Below, one piece after another: positions 26,040 through 34,985 of a stretch of 64,000 bases of DNA. Below the pieces are notes generated by a model. The model was not told where the DNA came from. It saw only the letters and a list, made by a program, of their open reading frames with translations, and did no database searches. The translations under genes were made by a program, and so were the position numbers. Each line of letters opens with the position of its first letter. The stretch's first letter is position 1. Where the stretch lies: assembly GCF_030490285.1 (NCBI RefSeq), contig NZ_CP129884.1, forward strand, positions 496,001-560,000, read 5' to 3'. This DNA is from Methylomonas montana (GTDB lineage: Bacteria > Pseudomonadota > Gammaproteobacteria > Methylococcales > Methylomonadaceae).

Positions 26040-29000
26040 CTACTGCCGGATTGCCTGGATCATCGCCTGCAATTGTTCAAGCAAGGCATCCAGCAAACCA
26101 CGAAGTTCTCCAAGTCTCGCTAGCGCCTCCGGGGTGCAGCCCCGTGCATGGAGTTCACACAGCTCTGCTGCCAACGATCGTAACTTTTGGAACAGCGGTT
26201 TGAGGGTAGCAAAAGTCGGTTGTGTCGCATGGCGGGCCAGACCCTCGGCACTCAGCCACATACCGAAACGACATTGAGTATCCAGTGGCGGCGGAGCTTC
26301 ACGCATGCCCATGAGGTAGCTTGAGATGGCTGCAACCCAGACGCGTTGTTCGGTGCCGGCAAACAGCAGCGGTAAATCATCGTGTTTGATGCAGGGCAGG
26401 TTGCCCCAGGCTGGATTGGGGTGCCAGGCCGCCGACCAGGCGGCTAACTCGTGTGCCTGCATGGGGCGCGCGATGTAGTAGCCCTGGGCCAAGTCGCAGC
26501 CGAGTTGCAGCAGCATTTCGCCGTGTTCTGCGGTCTCCACCCCTTCGGCAATGACTTGGCGGTGCAAGGCCGTGGCCAGGCTGACCATACCCTCAAGAAT
26601 GGCCAGGTTGTCCGGGTCGTCGAACATGTCGCGCACGAAGCTCTGGTCGATCTTGAGCTGAGCGACCGACAGGCGTTTCAGATAGGTCAGTGAGGAATAA
26701 CCGGTGCCAAAGTCGTCCAGGGCAAACATCACCCCCATCTCCCGGCAAGCCTCGATGACATGGGACACTCGGGGCAGATCCTCCAGAGCGCTAGTTTCCA
26801 GCACCTCAAGTTCGAAACAGCAGGGCATGATTTCCGGATGTGCCGCCAGATGGGCGCGCAGGCGCTCGACGAAATCCGCTTGCTGCAACTGGTGGGCACC
26901 TATATTGACGCTAACCTGGATCTCCAGTCCAACGGCATGCCAGAGCACCATCTGGGTCAGCGCCGCGTCGATCACCCACTCGCCGACTTCGACGGCCAAA
27001 GGATGATTATTGATCACAGGCAGGAACAAGTCCGGCGGTAGTAAACCTCTTTCCGGGTGTTGCCAGCGGATCAGGGCCTCGGCGCCGATAACCTCCCCCG
27101 TGCGCATGTTCACCTTGGGCTGGTAATACAGCACAAATTCGCGCTCGGTCAGGGCGCGACGGATATTCTCCAGGCTTTCGTGATGGCCACGGATGCTGCA
27201 GTCCTGCTCGGCGTCGAAGACATGGTAACGGTTCTTGCCGGCCAGTTTGGCCTGATACATGGACTGGTCAGCCTGGCGCAGGAGTTGATCCGCATCGATG
27301 TCCTCCGCCTGAGGGTAGAAGGTGACACCGATACTGGACGAGACCTGGAGCACAAGGTCACCCGATTGCACAGGCTGGGCAGCAGCGGTGAGGAGGCGGG
27401 TGAGCATCGGCACGCTGGTTTCGACGTCGGTCAGGTCAAGCAGCACGGCAACGAACTCGTCGCCGCCCAGGCGGGCAAGGGTGTCGCCTTCGCGCAGGGT
27501 CTTTGCCATGCGGGAGGCTAAGGCGATCAACAACTGGTCGCCGGCTTTATGCCCGTGATTGTCGTTGATGGATTTGAAACCATCGAGGTCGAGGAAGGCC
27601 ACCGCCAGCAATTGCCCGCGCCGGCGAGTCTGAGCCATGCCTTGATGAAGCCTGTCGGCCAGCAGCACGCGGTTGGGCAGACTGGTCAAAGTGTCGTAGT
27701 GGGCGATATGTTCGAGCTGTCTTTCGTGCTCCTTGAGCGGGGTGATGTCGGAGAACAACGCCACATACTGCCTGATGTTGCCCTGGGTATCTCGCACGGC
27801 GCTGATGGTTTGCATCACGGCGTACACCTCGCCGTTCTTGCGCCGGTTCCAGAGTTCGCCGTACCAGTGGTCTTTCTCGATCAAATCGCGCGCCATGGCG
27901 GCGTGGAATTCTATTTCCTGAAGGTCGGAGCTGAGGAGGCGCGGGTTCTGTCCCAGGACTTCGTCGCGGCTGTAGCCGGTGATGTCGCAGAACGCATCAT
28001 TGACGTCGATGATGGCACCGTCATCAGCCGTGATCATGATGCCTTCGCGGGCATGGGTGAAGACGCTGGCGGCGAGTTGGAGTTTTTCTTCGGCTTGTTT
28101 GCGCTCGGTGATATCGGTGATGAAGCCATGCCACAGCGTGGAACCGTCCACTTCCCGCTCTGGCAACGCGTCGCCGAATAGCCAGCGCACCGTGCCGTCA
28201 CCAAACTTCACCCGACACTCATGGCGCCACGGAATTAAATCTTGCGCCGATTTCTGGACGGACGCGACGAATTCGCCATAGTCGTCCGGGTGTATTGCGG
28301 CAAATATTTTGGACGCATCCGCGCTGACTTCCTCCGGGATGAGGTGGAATATCTCACGGATGGCTTCACTCGCGAAAGGCATGCAGGAACTGCCGTCGGG
28401 GCGCAAACGATATTGGTAGACAACCCCCGGCACCCGGCTGGCGATTTTATGGAGGCGACTCAGCGCCTCTTCCCGCTCATCTTCCAGTAACTTGCGCTCG
28501 GTGATGTCGCGCAATATACCAATCGAATGCCAAGCGCCTTTCATGTGAACCGCGGAGAGTGAAAGCTCCAGAGGGAATTCACTTCCGTCCTTGCGCAGCC
28601 CGCTAAGCTCGAGGGTCTTGCCGACGGCCGCTCCCTGCCCGGTTTGCTGAAAATGCGGAAAGGCCCGGCGGTGCGCTTCCCTGAAGGACAGGGGAACCAG
28701 CATCGTGTGCAGATTGTGCCCGAGGACTTCTGCGCGGGCGTTGCCGAATATCCTGCCAGCCGCTTCATTCCAGAACTCGATGTTCCCGGCGTCGTCGAGC
28801 ATGATAATGGCATCCTGGGCGGACGAAGTAATGATACTTAACCGTTCCTCGCTGCTCCGCAGTTCTTCTTCGGCAAGTTTGCGCTCGGTGATGTCCCTGT
28901 GGGTTCCGATCATGCGCAAGGGTTTGCCGTCCTTACTACGGCTGACTATCATGCCGCGATCGTGTACCCACTTATAGCTGCCGTCTTTGCAGCGGACACG

Positions 29001-30326
29001 GTAGTCGCTGACATAAACCGGGGTTTTTCCATCGAGATAGTCCTGTATGGTGGCTTGGGCGTTTGCCGTGTCCTCGGGGTGGATGCGTTGCGTTAATTCC
29101 TCCAGCCCATTGCCAATCTCATCTTCGGTAAAGCCGAGCATTTCTTTCCAGCTTTTGGAGAAAAATACGCTGTTGTCGGCCAAGTTCCAATCCAATAAGC
29201 CGTCGCCGGGACCTTCGATGGCAAATTTCCAACGGAATTCGCTCTCCTTCAACAATTCCTGGCTATGCCTGATCTCTCCAGTCAGCTTGTCGGCGATACG
29301 GATGGCGTTGACTCGAGTGTTGATCAGCGCAAGCATCAACCAAAATAGTAGACCGTTAAGGGTAAGGCCTCCGGCCAGGGCTGCCCAGGCTGGAGCGTAG
29401 CTGATGCCGGACAAACTTTCGATGTTATCAAACACCAGCAGCCACTGATGGCCGTTGAAGTCGAGCATTCGCTGCTGGTAGAACAACGAATTCAAATCAG
29501 GTGAGCTGGCGGGTTTGCTGTCGATGAGCAGACTGGCGGGAATCGGCCGAAGCCCATCGTAGATGTGCAGGTCTATGGTTTTGCCTTCCTGGCTCACCCA
29601 GTCGCGAAGAATGCCGGTCATCAGATCATTCATGCGATATGCACTATAGACCCAGCCGATCAGCGCCGTCCGTTTCTGTTCGAGCGTATCCATCGGTGCG
29701 CCGTTGCGATAGACGGGAACATACATCAGCGCCCCCGCCTGGGCACCCGCATCCTGCACCAGTTCGACCCTGCCGGACAGCGCCGCCTCGCCGCTGTCGC
29801 GCGCCTGTTCCATGGCGGCTCGCCTGATCGGTTCGGAATACATATCGAAACCGAAGGCACTCAGGTTGCGGTCTCGGAAAGGTTCAAGGTAGACGATGGA
29901 CGTGTAGATGGCGCGCTCGCCAGCTGGGTGTACGGTGTAATCGGGAAATCCTTCGCCGCGAATCCGGGCGATGTGGTTGGCAAGCCCGGCCGCTGGGATG
30001 ACTTGTGCAAACCCGATTCCCTCCACGCCGGGAACATTTCGCTCGGCATGCAATGTCTCGACGTAGTCTCGCCATTCCTGGCGGTCAACCTCGACTGACG
30101 CAGCAAAAAGGCCACTGCCGCCTCGAAGAATCAACGCGTAGGCGCCAAGACGCTCCTGGATTTTGAGAGTGACCTGATCGCAGGTAAAGGCAAACTGACT
30201 TACCGCATCTTGCTCGATGTCTTGTTTAACATGAAGACTGCCGAAGACGGTCGCCAGCAATCCAACGCCGAGCGCGAACCATGCGCCCCCTGTTTTCCAT
30301 AATAAACTGCGTTGCAGCTTTGGCAT
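26040..30326 (-). CDS. Very large CHASE-PAS-GGDEF-EAL protein with a C-terminal CZB-like domain
   Basis: This membrane-bound c-di-GMP enzyme has about 1428 residues. It has a membrane helix near residue 20, a periplasmic CHASE domain (about 50-300), a second helix (AWAALAGGLTLNGLLFWLMLAL), then four PAS/PAC modules, each ending in a DITERK-type linker. A GGDEF domain keeps the intact active site LGGDEFVAV, and an EAL domain keeps EALIRW, DDFGTGYSS and KIDQSFV. The last 130 residues contain CRFGMWLSAEG and CELHARG, resembling the zinc-binding CZB domain, although the expected first His is not evident. The ATG at 30326 is chosen because AGGAGG lies eight bases before it. Its codon use looks richer in CTG and CTC than its neighbours. 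IS200-type remnants lie on both sides. Confidence 0.93.
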   Translation of the reverse strand: MPKLQRSLLWKTGGAWFALGVGLLATVFGSLHVKQDIEQDAVSQFAFTCDQVTLKIQERLGAYALILRGGSGLFAASVEVDRQEWRDYVETLHAERNVPGVEGIGFAQVIPAAGLANHIARIRGEGFPDYTVHPAGERAIYTSIVYLEPFRDRNLSAFGFDMYSEPIRRAAMEQARDSGEAALSGRVELVQDAGAQAGALMYVPVYRNGAPMDTLEQKRTALIGWVYSAYRMNDLMTGILRDWVSQEGKTIDLHIYDGLRPIPASLLIDSKPASSPDLNSLFYQQRMLDFNGHQWLLVFDNIESLSGISYAPAWAALAGGLTLNGLLFWLMLALINTRVNAIRIADKLTGEIRHSQELLKESEFRWKFAIEGPGDGLLDWNLADNSVFFSKSWKEMLGFTEDEIGNGLEELTQRIHPEDTANAQATIQDYLDGKTPVYVSDYRVRCKDGSYKWVHDRGMIVSRSKDGKPLRMIGTHRDITERKLAEEELRSSEERLSIITSSAQDAIIMLDDAGNIEFWNEAAGRIFGNARAEVLGHNLHTMLVPLSFREAHRRAFPHFQQTGQGAAVGKTLELSGLRKDGSEFPLELSLSAVHMKGAWHSIGILRDITERKLLEDEREEALSRLHKIASRVPGVVYQYRLRPDGSSCMPFASEAIREIFHLIPEEVSADASKIFAAIHPDDYGEFVASVQKSAQDLIPWRHECRVKFGDGTVRWLFGDALPEREVDGSTLWHGFITDITERKQAEEKLQLAASVFTHAREGIMITADDGAIIDVNDAFCDITGYSRDEVLGQNPRLLSSDLQEIEFHAAMARDLIEKDHWYGELWNRRKNGEVYAVMQTISAVRDTQGNIRQYVALFSDITPLKEHERQLEHIAHYDTLTSLPNRVLLADRLHQGMAQTRRRGQLLAVAFLDLDGFKSINDNHGHKAGDQLLIALASRMAKTLREGDTLARLGGDEFVAVLLDLTDVETSVPMLTRLLTAAAQPVQSGDLVLQVSSSIGVTFYPQAEDIDADQLLRQADQSMYQAKLAGKNRYHVFDAEQDCSIRGHHESLENIRRALTEREFVLYYQPKVNMRTGEVIGAEALIRWQHPERGLLPPDLFLPVINNHPLAVEVGEWVIDAALTQMVLWHAVGLEIQVSVNIGAHQLQQADFVERLRAHLAAHPEIMPCCFELEVLETSALEDLPRVSHVIEACREMGVMFALDDFGTGYSSLTYLKRLSVAQLKIDQSFVRDMFDDPDNLAILEGMVSLATALHRQVIAEGVETAEHGEMLLQLGCDLAQGYYIARPMQAHELAAWSAAWHPNPAWGNLPCIKHDDLPLLFAGTEQRVWVAAISSYLMGMREAPPPLDTQCRFGMWLSAEGLARHATQPTFATLKPLFQKLRSLAAELCELHARGCTPEALARLGELRGLLDALLEQLQAMIQAIRQ

Positions 30327-30486
30327 GCGGACCCCCCTCCTGTCGTAAAAATGGCGAAGCCGCGGAGGGTTTGCCGGTGCTGGCAAATCTACGCGCGAGT
30401 GTACACTCAAGCTGGAACGATACTAGCATCTACCCTGCTGGCGCAATACTGGAGTCGGTGTTAGCCATTTGGGCCGGTATAATACG

Positions 30487-30815
30487 ATGCCGTCGAAATA
30501 TGCGTTGTCCCAAGTGATAGGCGACATCAAGGGTAACAGCACAATTCATTTGGCGAGGGTCTATGGCGAGAAGAAACGTAATTTTTTGGGGCAGCATTTC
30601 TGGCCGTGGGGTATTTTGTTTCGACAGTTGGCAGGGATGAAACGATGATACGGGAATATACCCGGCATCAAGAGCGGGAAGATCAGCGAATTGAGCAAAT
30701 GAACCTTTGGCAATCTGTCGCCCTATTGGCGGCAAATGATAAAGGGCCGCGTTGGCGTCCCCATTTACCGCTTTGAGCGGTTCACTTTATACGGCCCCCG
30801 GTGTTGGCGGGGGAT
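30487..30815 (+). mobile_element. Decayed IS200/IS605-type element, right part
   Basis: From 30487 the frame reads SKYALSQVIGDIKGNSTIHL, then ARVYGEKKRNFLGQHFW, which matches the C-terminal half of IS200-like TnpA. It then shifts frame near 30606: the next frame reads GYFVSTVGRDETMIREYTRH and continues REDQRIEQMNLW. A hairpin CCCCCGGTGTTGGCGGGGG (30795-30813) resembles the right end. The overlapping KYA-SQV segment differs in sequence from the copy at 25877, so this is a remnant of a second element. The 5' half and catalytic residues are missing. Confidence 0.72.
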
Positions 30816-30946
30816 ATTTACGCCAATCTTCAGGATGATTGGATAAAGCCCGGACTCTTCGGAGCCTGGGTTTTCGGTGTGTCATATAACTCAGTTTAAT
30901 TTGGCGTGTTTAAGCGCGCCGTAACGTTCACAACCTTCGACAGACG

Positions 30947-32191
30947 ATGATGAAATTTCATACCCTTTTAATGCTTATTGTTTCCCTGGTTTTGAATGCT
31001 TGCGCGACTGAGCCGGCAACTACACATCAGGACGCGCAGGCCGCCAAGCCAGAACAACATGCCGATCAAAAAGCCTATTGCGCCGATCCGCAAGCGGTTC
31101 CGGCCATCGCCTGTTCCGAGACGGTGACGGCGGCTTTCGGAAATGACGGTACGCTGTGGATAGCCTGGGTCGCTCGCGATCGTATTTATCTGCAGGCATC
31201 GGTCGATAAGGGCGCGCATTTTTCCGATCCGGTCGCGGTCAATGCCGAACCGGAATCGATTGCTGCGCGCGGCGAATATCGGCCGAAAATCAAGTTGGAT
31301 GGGCAAGGCAATATCTATCTGACCTGGACCCAAAATCTGGAAAAACGCCATACCGGCCATATCCGTTTCAGTCGTTCGACGGATGGCGGCAAAAGTTTTT
31401 CCAAGCCGGTTACGGTTAACGATAATCTGGATGTGATCGGCCATCGCTTCGATGCATTGGCGGTCGGCAATAACGGTGAGATTTTCGTGGCTTGGCTGGA
31501 TTCTCGCGACAAGGAAAAAGCCAAAGTTGCCAAACAGGAGTTTGCCGGTACGGCCGTGTATTACGCTTGGTCGGATGATGGCGGCAAAAGTTTTTACCCC
31601 AACAAGATGGTTGCGCCGCATAGCTGCGAATGCTGCCGATTGGGTACCGAGATCGATGCCGACAATTTACCGGTAGTATTGTGGCGGCATGTCTATGACG
31701 GCAATATCCGCGACCATGCGTTGGTGAAATTCAAAGATTGGCATACGCCCGGTCCGGTCCGGCGAGTCAGCGAGGAAGGCTGGAAAATCGATGCCTGCCC
31801 GCATCACGGTCCGGCTTTATCGATTGCCGATAACGGCGTTTACCATGCGGTGTGGTTTAGTGGTGCCGCGGATAAACAGGGCTTGTTTTACGGCTATTCC
31901 AAGAATGGCGGGCTAAGTTATTCGCTTGCCTACCATTTCGGCCATCAGGGTGCCAAGCATCCTAACGTGGTCGCGCTAGGTAGCAAGGTGGCGATAGTTT
32001 GGTCGGAATTTGACGGCAGCCATAATCTGCTGCAACTGATCAAGTCCGAGGATGGCGGCCAGAGCTGGTCGCAGCCCGAAGTAGTCGGTAAAACGGCGGA
32101 AAGCGCCGACGATGCGTTTTTGTTGAGCGACGGCGAAAACGTCTATTTGTCCTGGCAAACTGCGCAGGGTTATCAATTCAGGGCGATTTAA
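30947..32191 (+). CDS. Lipoprotein with sialidase-like (BNR) beta-propeller repeats
   Basis: This 414-residue exported lipoprotein has signal peptide plus lipobox LNAC with Cys at about residue 19. The mature part has repeated Asp-box-like motifs: SVDKGAHF, STDGGKSFSKP, SDDGGKSFYPN, SKNGGLSYS and SEDGGQSWSQP, suggesting a six-bladed propeller. Sialidase catalytic residues cannot be confirmed, so the enzyme name should not be taken over. A central cluster HSCECCRLGTEID and the C...CPHHG segment could bind a metal; this is inference from residue pattern only. It begins with two consecutive ATGs. It stands alone between an IS remnant and purC on the opposite strand. Confidence 0.8.
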   Translation: MMKFHTLLMLIVSLVLNACATEPATTHQDAQAAKPEQHADQKAYCADPQAVPAIACSETVTAAFGNDGTLWIAWVARDRIYLQASVDKGAHFSDPVAVNAEPESIAARGEYRPKIKLDGQGNIYLTWTQNLEKRHTGHIRFSRSTDGGKSFSKPVTVNDNLDVIGHRFDALAVGNNGEIFVAWLDSRDKEKAKVAKQEFAGTAVYYAWSDDGGKSFYPNKMVAPHSCECCRLGTEIDADNLPVVLWRHVYDGNIRDHALVKFKDWHTPGPVRRVSEEGWKIDACPHHGPALSIADNGVYHAVWFSGAADKQGLFYGYSKNGGLSYSLAYHFGHQGAKHPNVVALGSKVAIVWSEFDGSHNLLQLIKSEDGGQSWSQPEVVGKTAESADDAFLLSDGENVYLSWQTAQGYQFRAI

Positions 32192-32257
32192 GTTAGGCTT
32201 ATTCCCAATAAGCCATCGCGCCGAGCCTGACGGCGCGACGGTAGCTAGATAATCGGT

Positions 32258-33154
32258 TTAATTGCCAATCAGTTTCAGTTCGGCTTCCCGATATTTTTCC
32301 GCGCATTTCTCGCTGACTTCCGCCGGCAGTTTCGGGCCGGGAGCGGTCTTGTTCCAATCCAGTGTTTCCAGATAATCGCGCAGATATTGTTTGTCGAAGC
32401 TGGGTGGGCTGATACCGACCTGATATTGCTCGACAGGCCAGAAGCGAGACGAATCAGGAGTCAGCGCTTCGTCGATTAAATACAGTTTGCCGTTTTCGTC
32501 CAAGCCAAACTCGAATTTGGTGTCGGCAATGATGATGCCGCGCTGACGGGCGTATTCGGCGGCGGTCGTGTAAAGTCGCAAGCTGGCGTCGCGGACTTGG
32601 CCTGCCAGATCTTCCCCTACCAGTGCCACCGTATCGGCGAAGCTGATGTTTTCGTCATGGGTGCCCATTTCGGCCTTGCTGGAGGGGGTGTAAATCGGTT
32701 CTGGCAATTGCTGAGCTTGTTGCAAGCCGGTCGGCAGTTCGATGCCGCAAACCGAACCGGTGTTTTGATAATCCTTCCAGCCGGAACCAATCAGATAACC
32801 GCGCACAATGGCTTCCACCGGCAGAGGTTTCAAACGTTTGACGATGATCGCCCTGCCTTCCACTTGCGCCCTTGAATCAGGGGCGGGAATCACATCTACC
32901 AGCGTCAAGTCGTTGCTTAAATGATTCGGAATAATATCCCGCATTTTTTCGAACCAGAAATTACTCACCCTGGTCAATACACGGCCTTTACCAGGAATCG
33001 GATCGGGCATGATCACATCGAAGGCCGACATCCGGTCGGTGGTGACAATCAGCAAATGTTTATCGTCGATTTCGTACATGTCGCGGACTTTGCCGCGGCC
33101 AAGCAATTTCAAATGCGGCAGGGAAGATTCGTAAAGTGCGGCGGGGGCATTCAT
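32258..33154 (-). CDS. purC: SAICAR synthetase
   Basis: Phosphoribosylaminoimidazole-succinocarboxamide synthase joins CAIR and aspartate in purine synthesis. [12 protein letters not shown] near the N-terminus, [19 protein letters not shown], the [12 protein letters not shown] segment, [15 protein letters not shown] and [12 protein letters not shown] are all hallmarks. At 298 residues it is the longer yeast-like form rather than the ~237-residue E. coli form. It is transcribed alone, convergent with the lipoprotein gene and divergent from djlA. Confidence 0.97.
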   Translation of the reverse strand: MNAPAALYESSLPHLKLLGRGKVRDMYEIDDKHLLIVTTDRMSAFDVIMPDPIPGKGRVLTRVSNFWFEKMRDIIPNHLSNDLTLVDVIPAPDSRAQVEGRAIIVKRLKPLPVEAIVRGYLIGSGWKDYQNTGSVCGIELPTGLQQAQQLPEPIYTPSSKAEMGTHDENISFADTVALVGEDLAGQVRDASLRLYTTAAEYARQRGIIIADTKFEFGLDENGKLYLIDEALTPDSSRFWPVEQYQVGISPPSFDKQYLRDYLETLDWNKTAPGPKLPAEVSEKCAEKYREAELKLIGN

Positions 33155-33223
33155 AATACGTGTGTGGAGTCAGTGGAAATTGGCTGCAATTTTATCATTA
33201 AACCTGTTGAGGGTAGGTAACGC

Positions 33224-34015
33224 ATGAGTTGGCTGGGCAAATTGGTGGGCGGTGCTTTCGGTTTTTTGTTGGGCGGGCCGTTGGGGGCGGTCTTCGGTGC
33301 GTCGGTCGGGCATCAGTTCGATGCCGGCATGGAGGGTATGGCCGGCGAGCGATTTAATCCGGGCGATCAGCAGCGGGTGCAAATGGCGTTTTTCACGGCA
33401 ACGTTCGCGGTGATGGGCCATGTCGCCAAGGCCGATGGCCGGGTTTCTAGCGAAGAAATCGGTCTGGCGAAGCGGGTAATGGACAATATGGAACTCAGCC
33501 CGGAGCTGCGCGAAGCCGCTATCCAACTGTTTCAGCAGGGCAAGCATATCGATTTTCCGCTAGCCGCTGTATTGCGACAATTCCGCGCCGAATGCCACCG
33601 CCGTACTCATTTGGTGCGGATGTTCGTGGAGATTCAGATTCAGGCGGCTTTTGCCGACGGCGTTTACGATACCAAGGAAGAACAGTTGTTATTGGAGATT
33701 TGCGCGCAACTGGGCGTGTCGCATTTTGAATATCGAGTCATCAAGGGGCAGGTTCAGGCACAACAGCGTTTTTATCAGCAAAGTGCGGTTAAATCCGGTT
33801 CATCCAGATTGGATGATGCTTATGCGGTATTGGGGGTTTCGAGTACGGCGGACGAAGCGGACGTAAAAAAAGCCTATCGGCGTTTGATGAGTCAGCACCA
33901 CCCGGACAAGTTGGTGGCTAAAGGTTTACCGGAGGAAATGATGGAGATCGCCAAGCAAAAGACCCAGCAAATCAGAAAAGCCTACGAAACGATACGCGAA
34001 GCCAGAGGCTTTTAA
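33224..34015 (+). CDS. djlA: DjlA-type membrane co-chaperone (TerB-like plus J domain)
   Basis: This is a 263-residue DnaJ-like protein. It has a glycine-rich N-terminal membrane segment (GGAFGFLLGGPLGAVFGASVG), a TerB-like helical domain (about residues 55-175) with ADGRVSSEE, and a C-terminal J domain (about 200-263). That domain includes DDAYAVLGVSSTADEADVKKAY and the HPD tripeptide in HHPDKL that stimulates DnaK ATPase. It is anchored in the inner membrane with the J domain in the cytoplasm. The start is preceded by a GAGGG-like site. Confidence 0.92.
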   Translation: MSWLGKLVGGAFGFLLGGPLGAVFGASVGHQFDAGMEGMAGERFNPGDQQRVQMAFFTATFAVMGHVAKADGRVSSEEIGLAKRVMDNMELSPELREAAIQLFQQGKHIDFPLAAVLRQFRAECHRRTHLVRMFVEIQIQAAFADGVYDTKEEQLLLEICAQLGVSHFEYRVIKGQVQAQQRFYQQSAVKSGSSRLDDAYAVLGVSSTADEADVKKAYRRLMSQHHPDKLVAKGLPEEMMEIAKQKTQQIRKAYETIREARGF

Positions 34016-34022
34016 AAAAAAT

Positions 34023-34052
34023 GCCCGCCACCCGTGGAGAGAGGTGGCGGGC
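34023..34052 (-). terminator. Strong hairpin terminator of the 53-residue gene
   Basis: GCCCGCCACC (34023-34032) pairs with GGTGGCGGGC (34043-34052). On the minus strand it is followed by an eight-base T run (the A run at 34014-34021). It therefore terminates minus-strand transcription and lies between two convergent genes, so it may also stop djlA read-through. Confidence 0.85.
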
Positions 34053-34105
34053 TAAAGATAAACAGAGCTACTGTTTAATCACACGAGGGAGGTACAACAA
34101 AATAC

Positions 34106-34267
34106 TTAAGCGCGGAACGAGCCGTTAAAATCGATATTGCTGGAAATAGTAGCGGCGCCGAACAGCATGGTAGAGATGATGAACTCGCCAGACATGAAGC
34201 CAAACACGCCAGTTGTAAAAAATAGGCCGGTGAGTATGTCTCTATAAAGATTGTTCGATTTGTTCAT
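34106..34267 (-). CDS. Small 53-residue hydrophobic protein of unknown function
   Basis: I do not recognise this gene. It starts at the ATG at 34267, which has a very good ribosome-binding site (TAGGAG, six bases upstream). It encodes MNKSNNLYRDILTGLFFTTG followed by VFGFMSGEFIISTMLFGAAT and a polar tail ending SFRA. The middle 35 residues are hydrophobic and could form one or two membrane helices. It has its own strong terminator downstream and an 8-bp inverted repeat about 95 bp upstream, so it looks like an independently regulated single gene. The frame is open further upstream, but that part has no translation signals. Confidence 0.65.
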   Translation of the reverse strand: MNKSNNLYRDILTGLFFTTGVFGFMSGEFIISTMLFGAATISSNIDFNGSFRA

Positions 34268-34360
34268 TTTTGCTCCTAGACTGAATACAGTCGATACCAA
34301 TGAAGACGGTTCTACTATAAGCTTTATTTTTTTATTTACAATACGGTCTATTGTGCATTG

Positions 34361-34383
34361 TTTGTTTCTTATTATGAAACAAA
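34361..34383. promoter_or_regulatory. Operator-like inverted repeat upstream of the 53-residue gene
   Basis: TTTGTTTC (34361-34368) and GAAACAAA (34376-34383) form a perfect 8-bp inverted repeat with a 7-base centre. It lies 94 bp before the start codon of the small membrane protein and may be a regulator site or an RNA hairpin in its leader. Confidence 0.5.
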
Positions 34384-34423
34384 TGTGAAATAAAGCTGTC
34401 ATCTAGGGCTGGTATAAGCCTTT

Positions 34424-34984
34424 TTAATCCAGGAATGTGCTAAGAGCCGGGAGATTATGCTTGGGCAGTTTGATGGTCAAGCGTATTGAATCGGAAAAAT
34501 CCTGGCCGATAATGTTACCGTCCAGTTTTTTCAGTTGGTATTCCAACGCTTGCAGTTGGCTGTAATCCAAATTCAATGTCAGCTCGGTGAATTCGATGTA
34601 ATCGACAATGTCGGCGGCTTCGATGACTTGCTTGGCGACATTGCCGTAGGCACGCGTCAAACCGCCCGCGCCCAGTTTCACGCCGCCGAAATAACGGATC
34701 ACCACCACGATCAGATTGATCAGTTGCTTGCCTTCCAAATGTTGAAAGATCGGTTTGCCGGCGGTGCCGCTGGGTTCGCCAGCATCGTGGAAGCGGCAAA
34801 TCAGGCCATCCGGCGCCTGGATGCGGTAGGCGTAAACGATGTGGCTGGCGTCCGGATAGCGTAGATGCAAATCCTTCAATAACAGCAAGGCTTCCGGTTC
34901 GGATTGGCAAGGGCTAATGATGCCGATGAAGCGGGATTTCTTGATAGTTTCCTCGACTTCACAGGTTTTGACGACGATTCTCAC
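34424..34984 (-). CDS. yigZ: YigZ/IMPACT-family protein
   Basis: This is a 186-residue protein of the UPF0029/YigZ family. The N-terminal Impact domain has KKSRFIGIISPCQSE, ASHIVYAYRI, FHDAGEPSGTAGKPIFQHLEG and VVVIRYFGGVKLGAGGLTRAYG, the diagnostic motif. A small C-terminal domain follows. Its molecular role is not settled; eukaryotic relatives regulate translation through GCN1. The start is a GTG at 34984, one base after the stop of the ABC ATPase gene, so it is probably cotranscribed with the transporter. Confidence 0.93.
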   Translation of the reverse strand: MRIVVKTCEVEETIKKSRFIGIISPCQSEPEALLLLKDLHLRYPDASHIVYAYRIQAPDGLICRFHDAGEPSGTAGKPIFQHLEGKQLINLIVVVIRYFGGVKLGAGGLTRAYGNVAKQVIEAADIVDYIEFTELTLNLDYSQLQALEYQLKKLDGNIIGQDFSDSIRLTIKLPKHNLPALSTFLD

Positions 34985-34985
34985 C

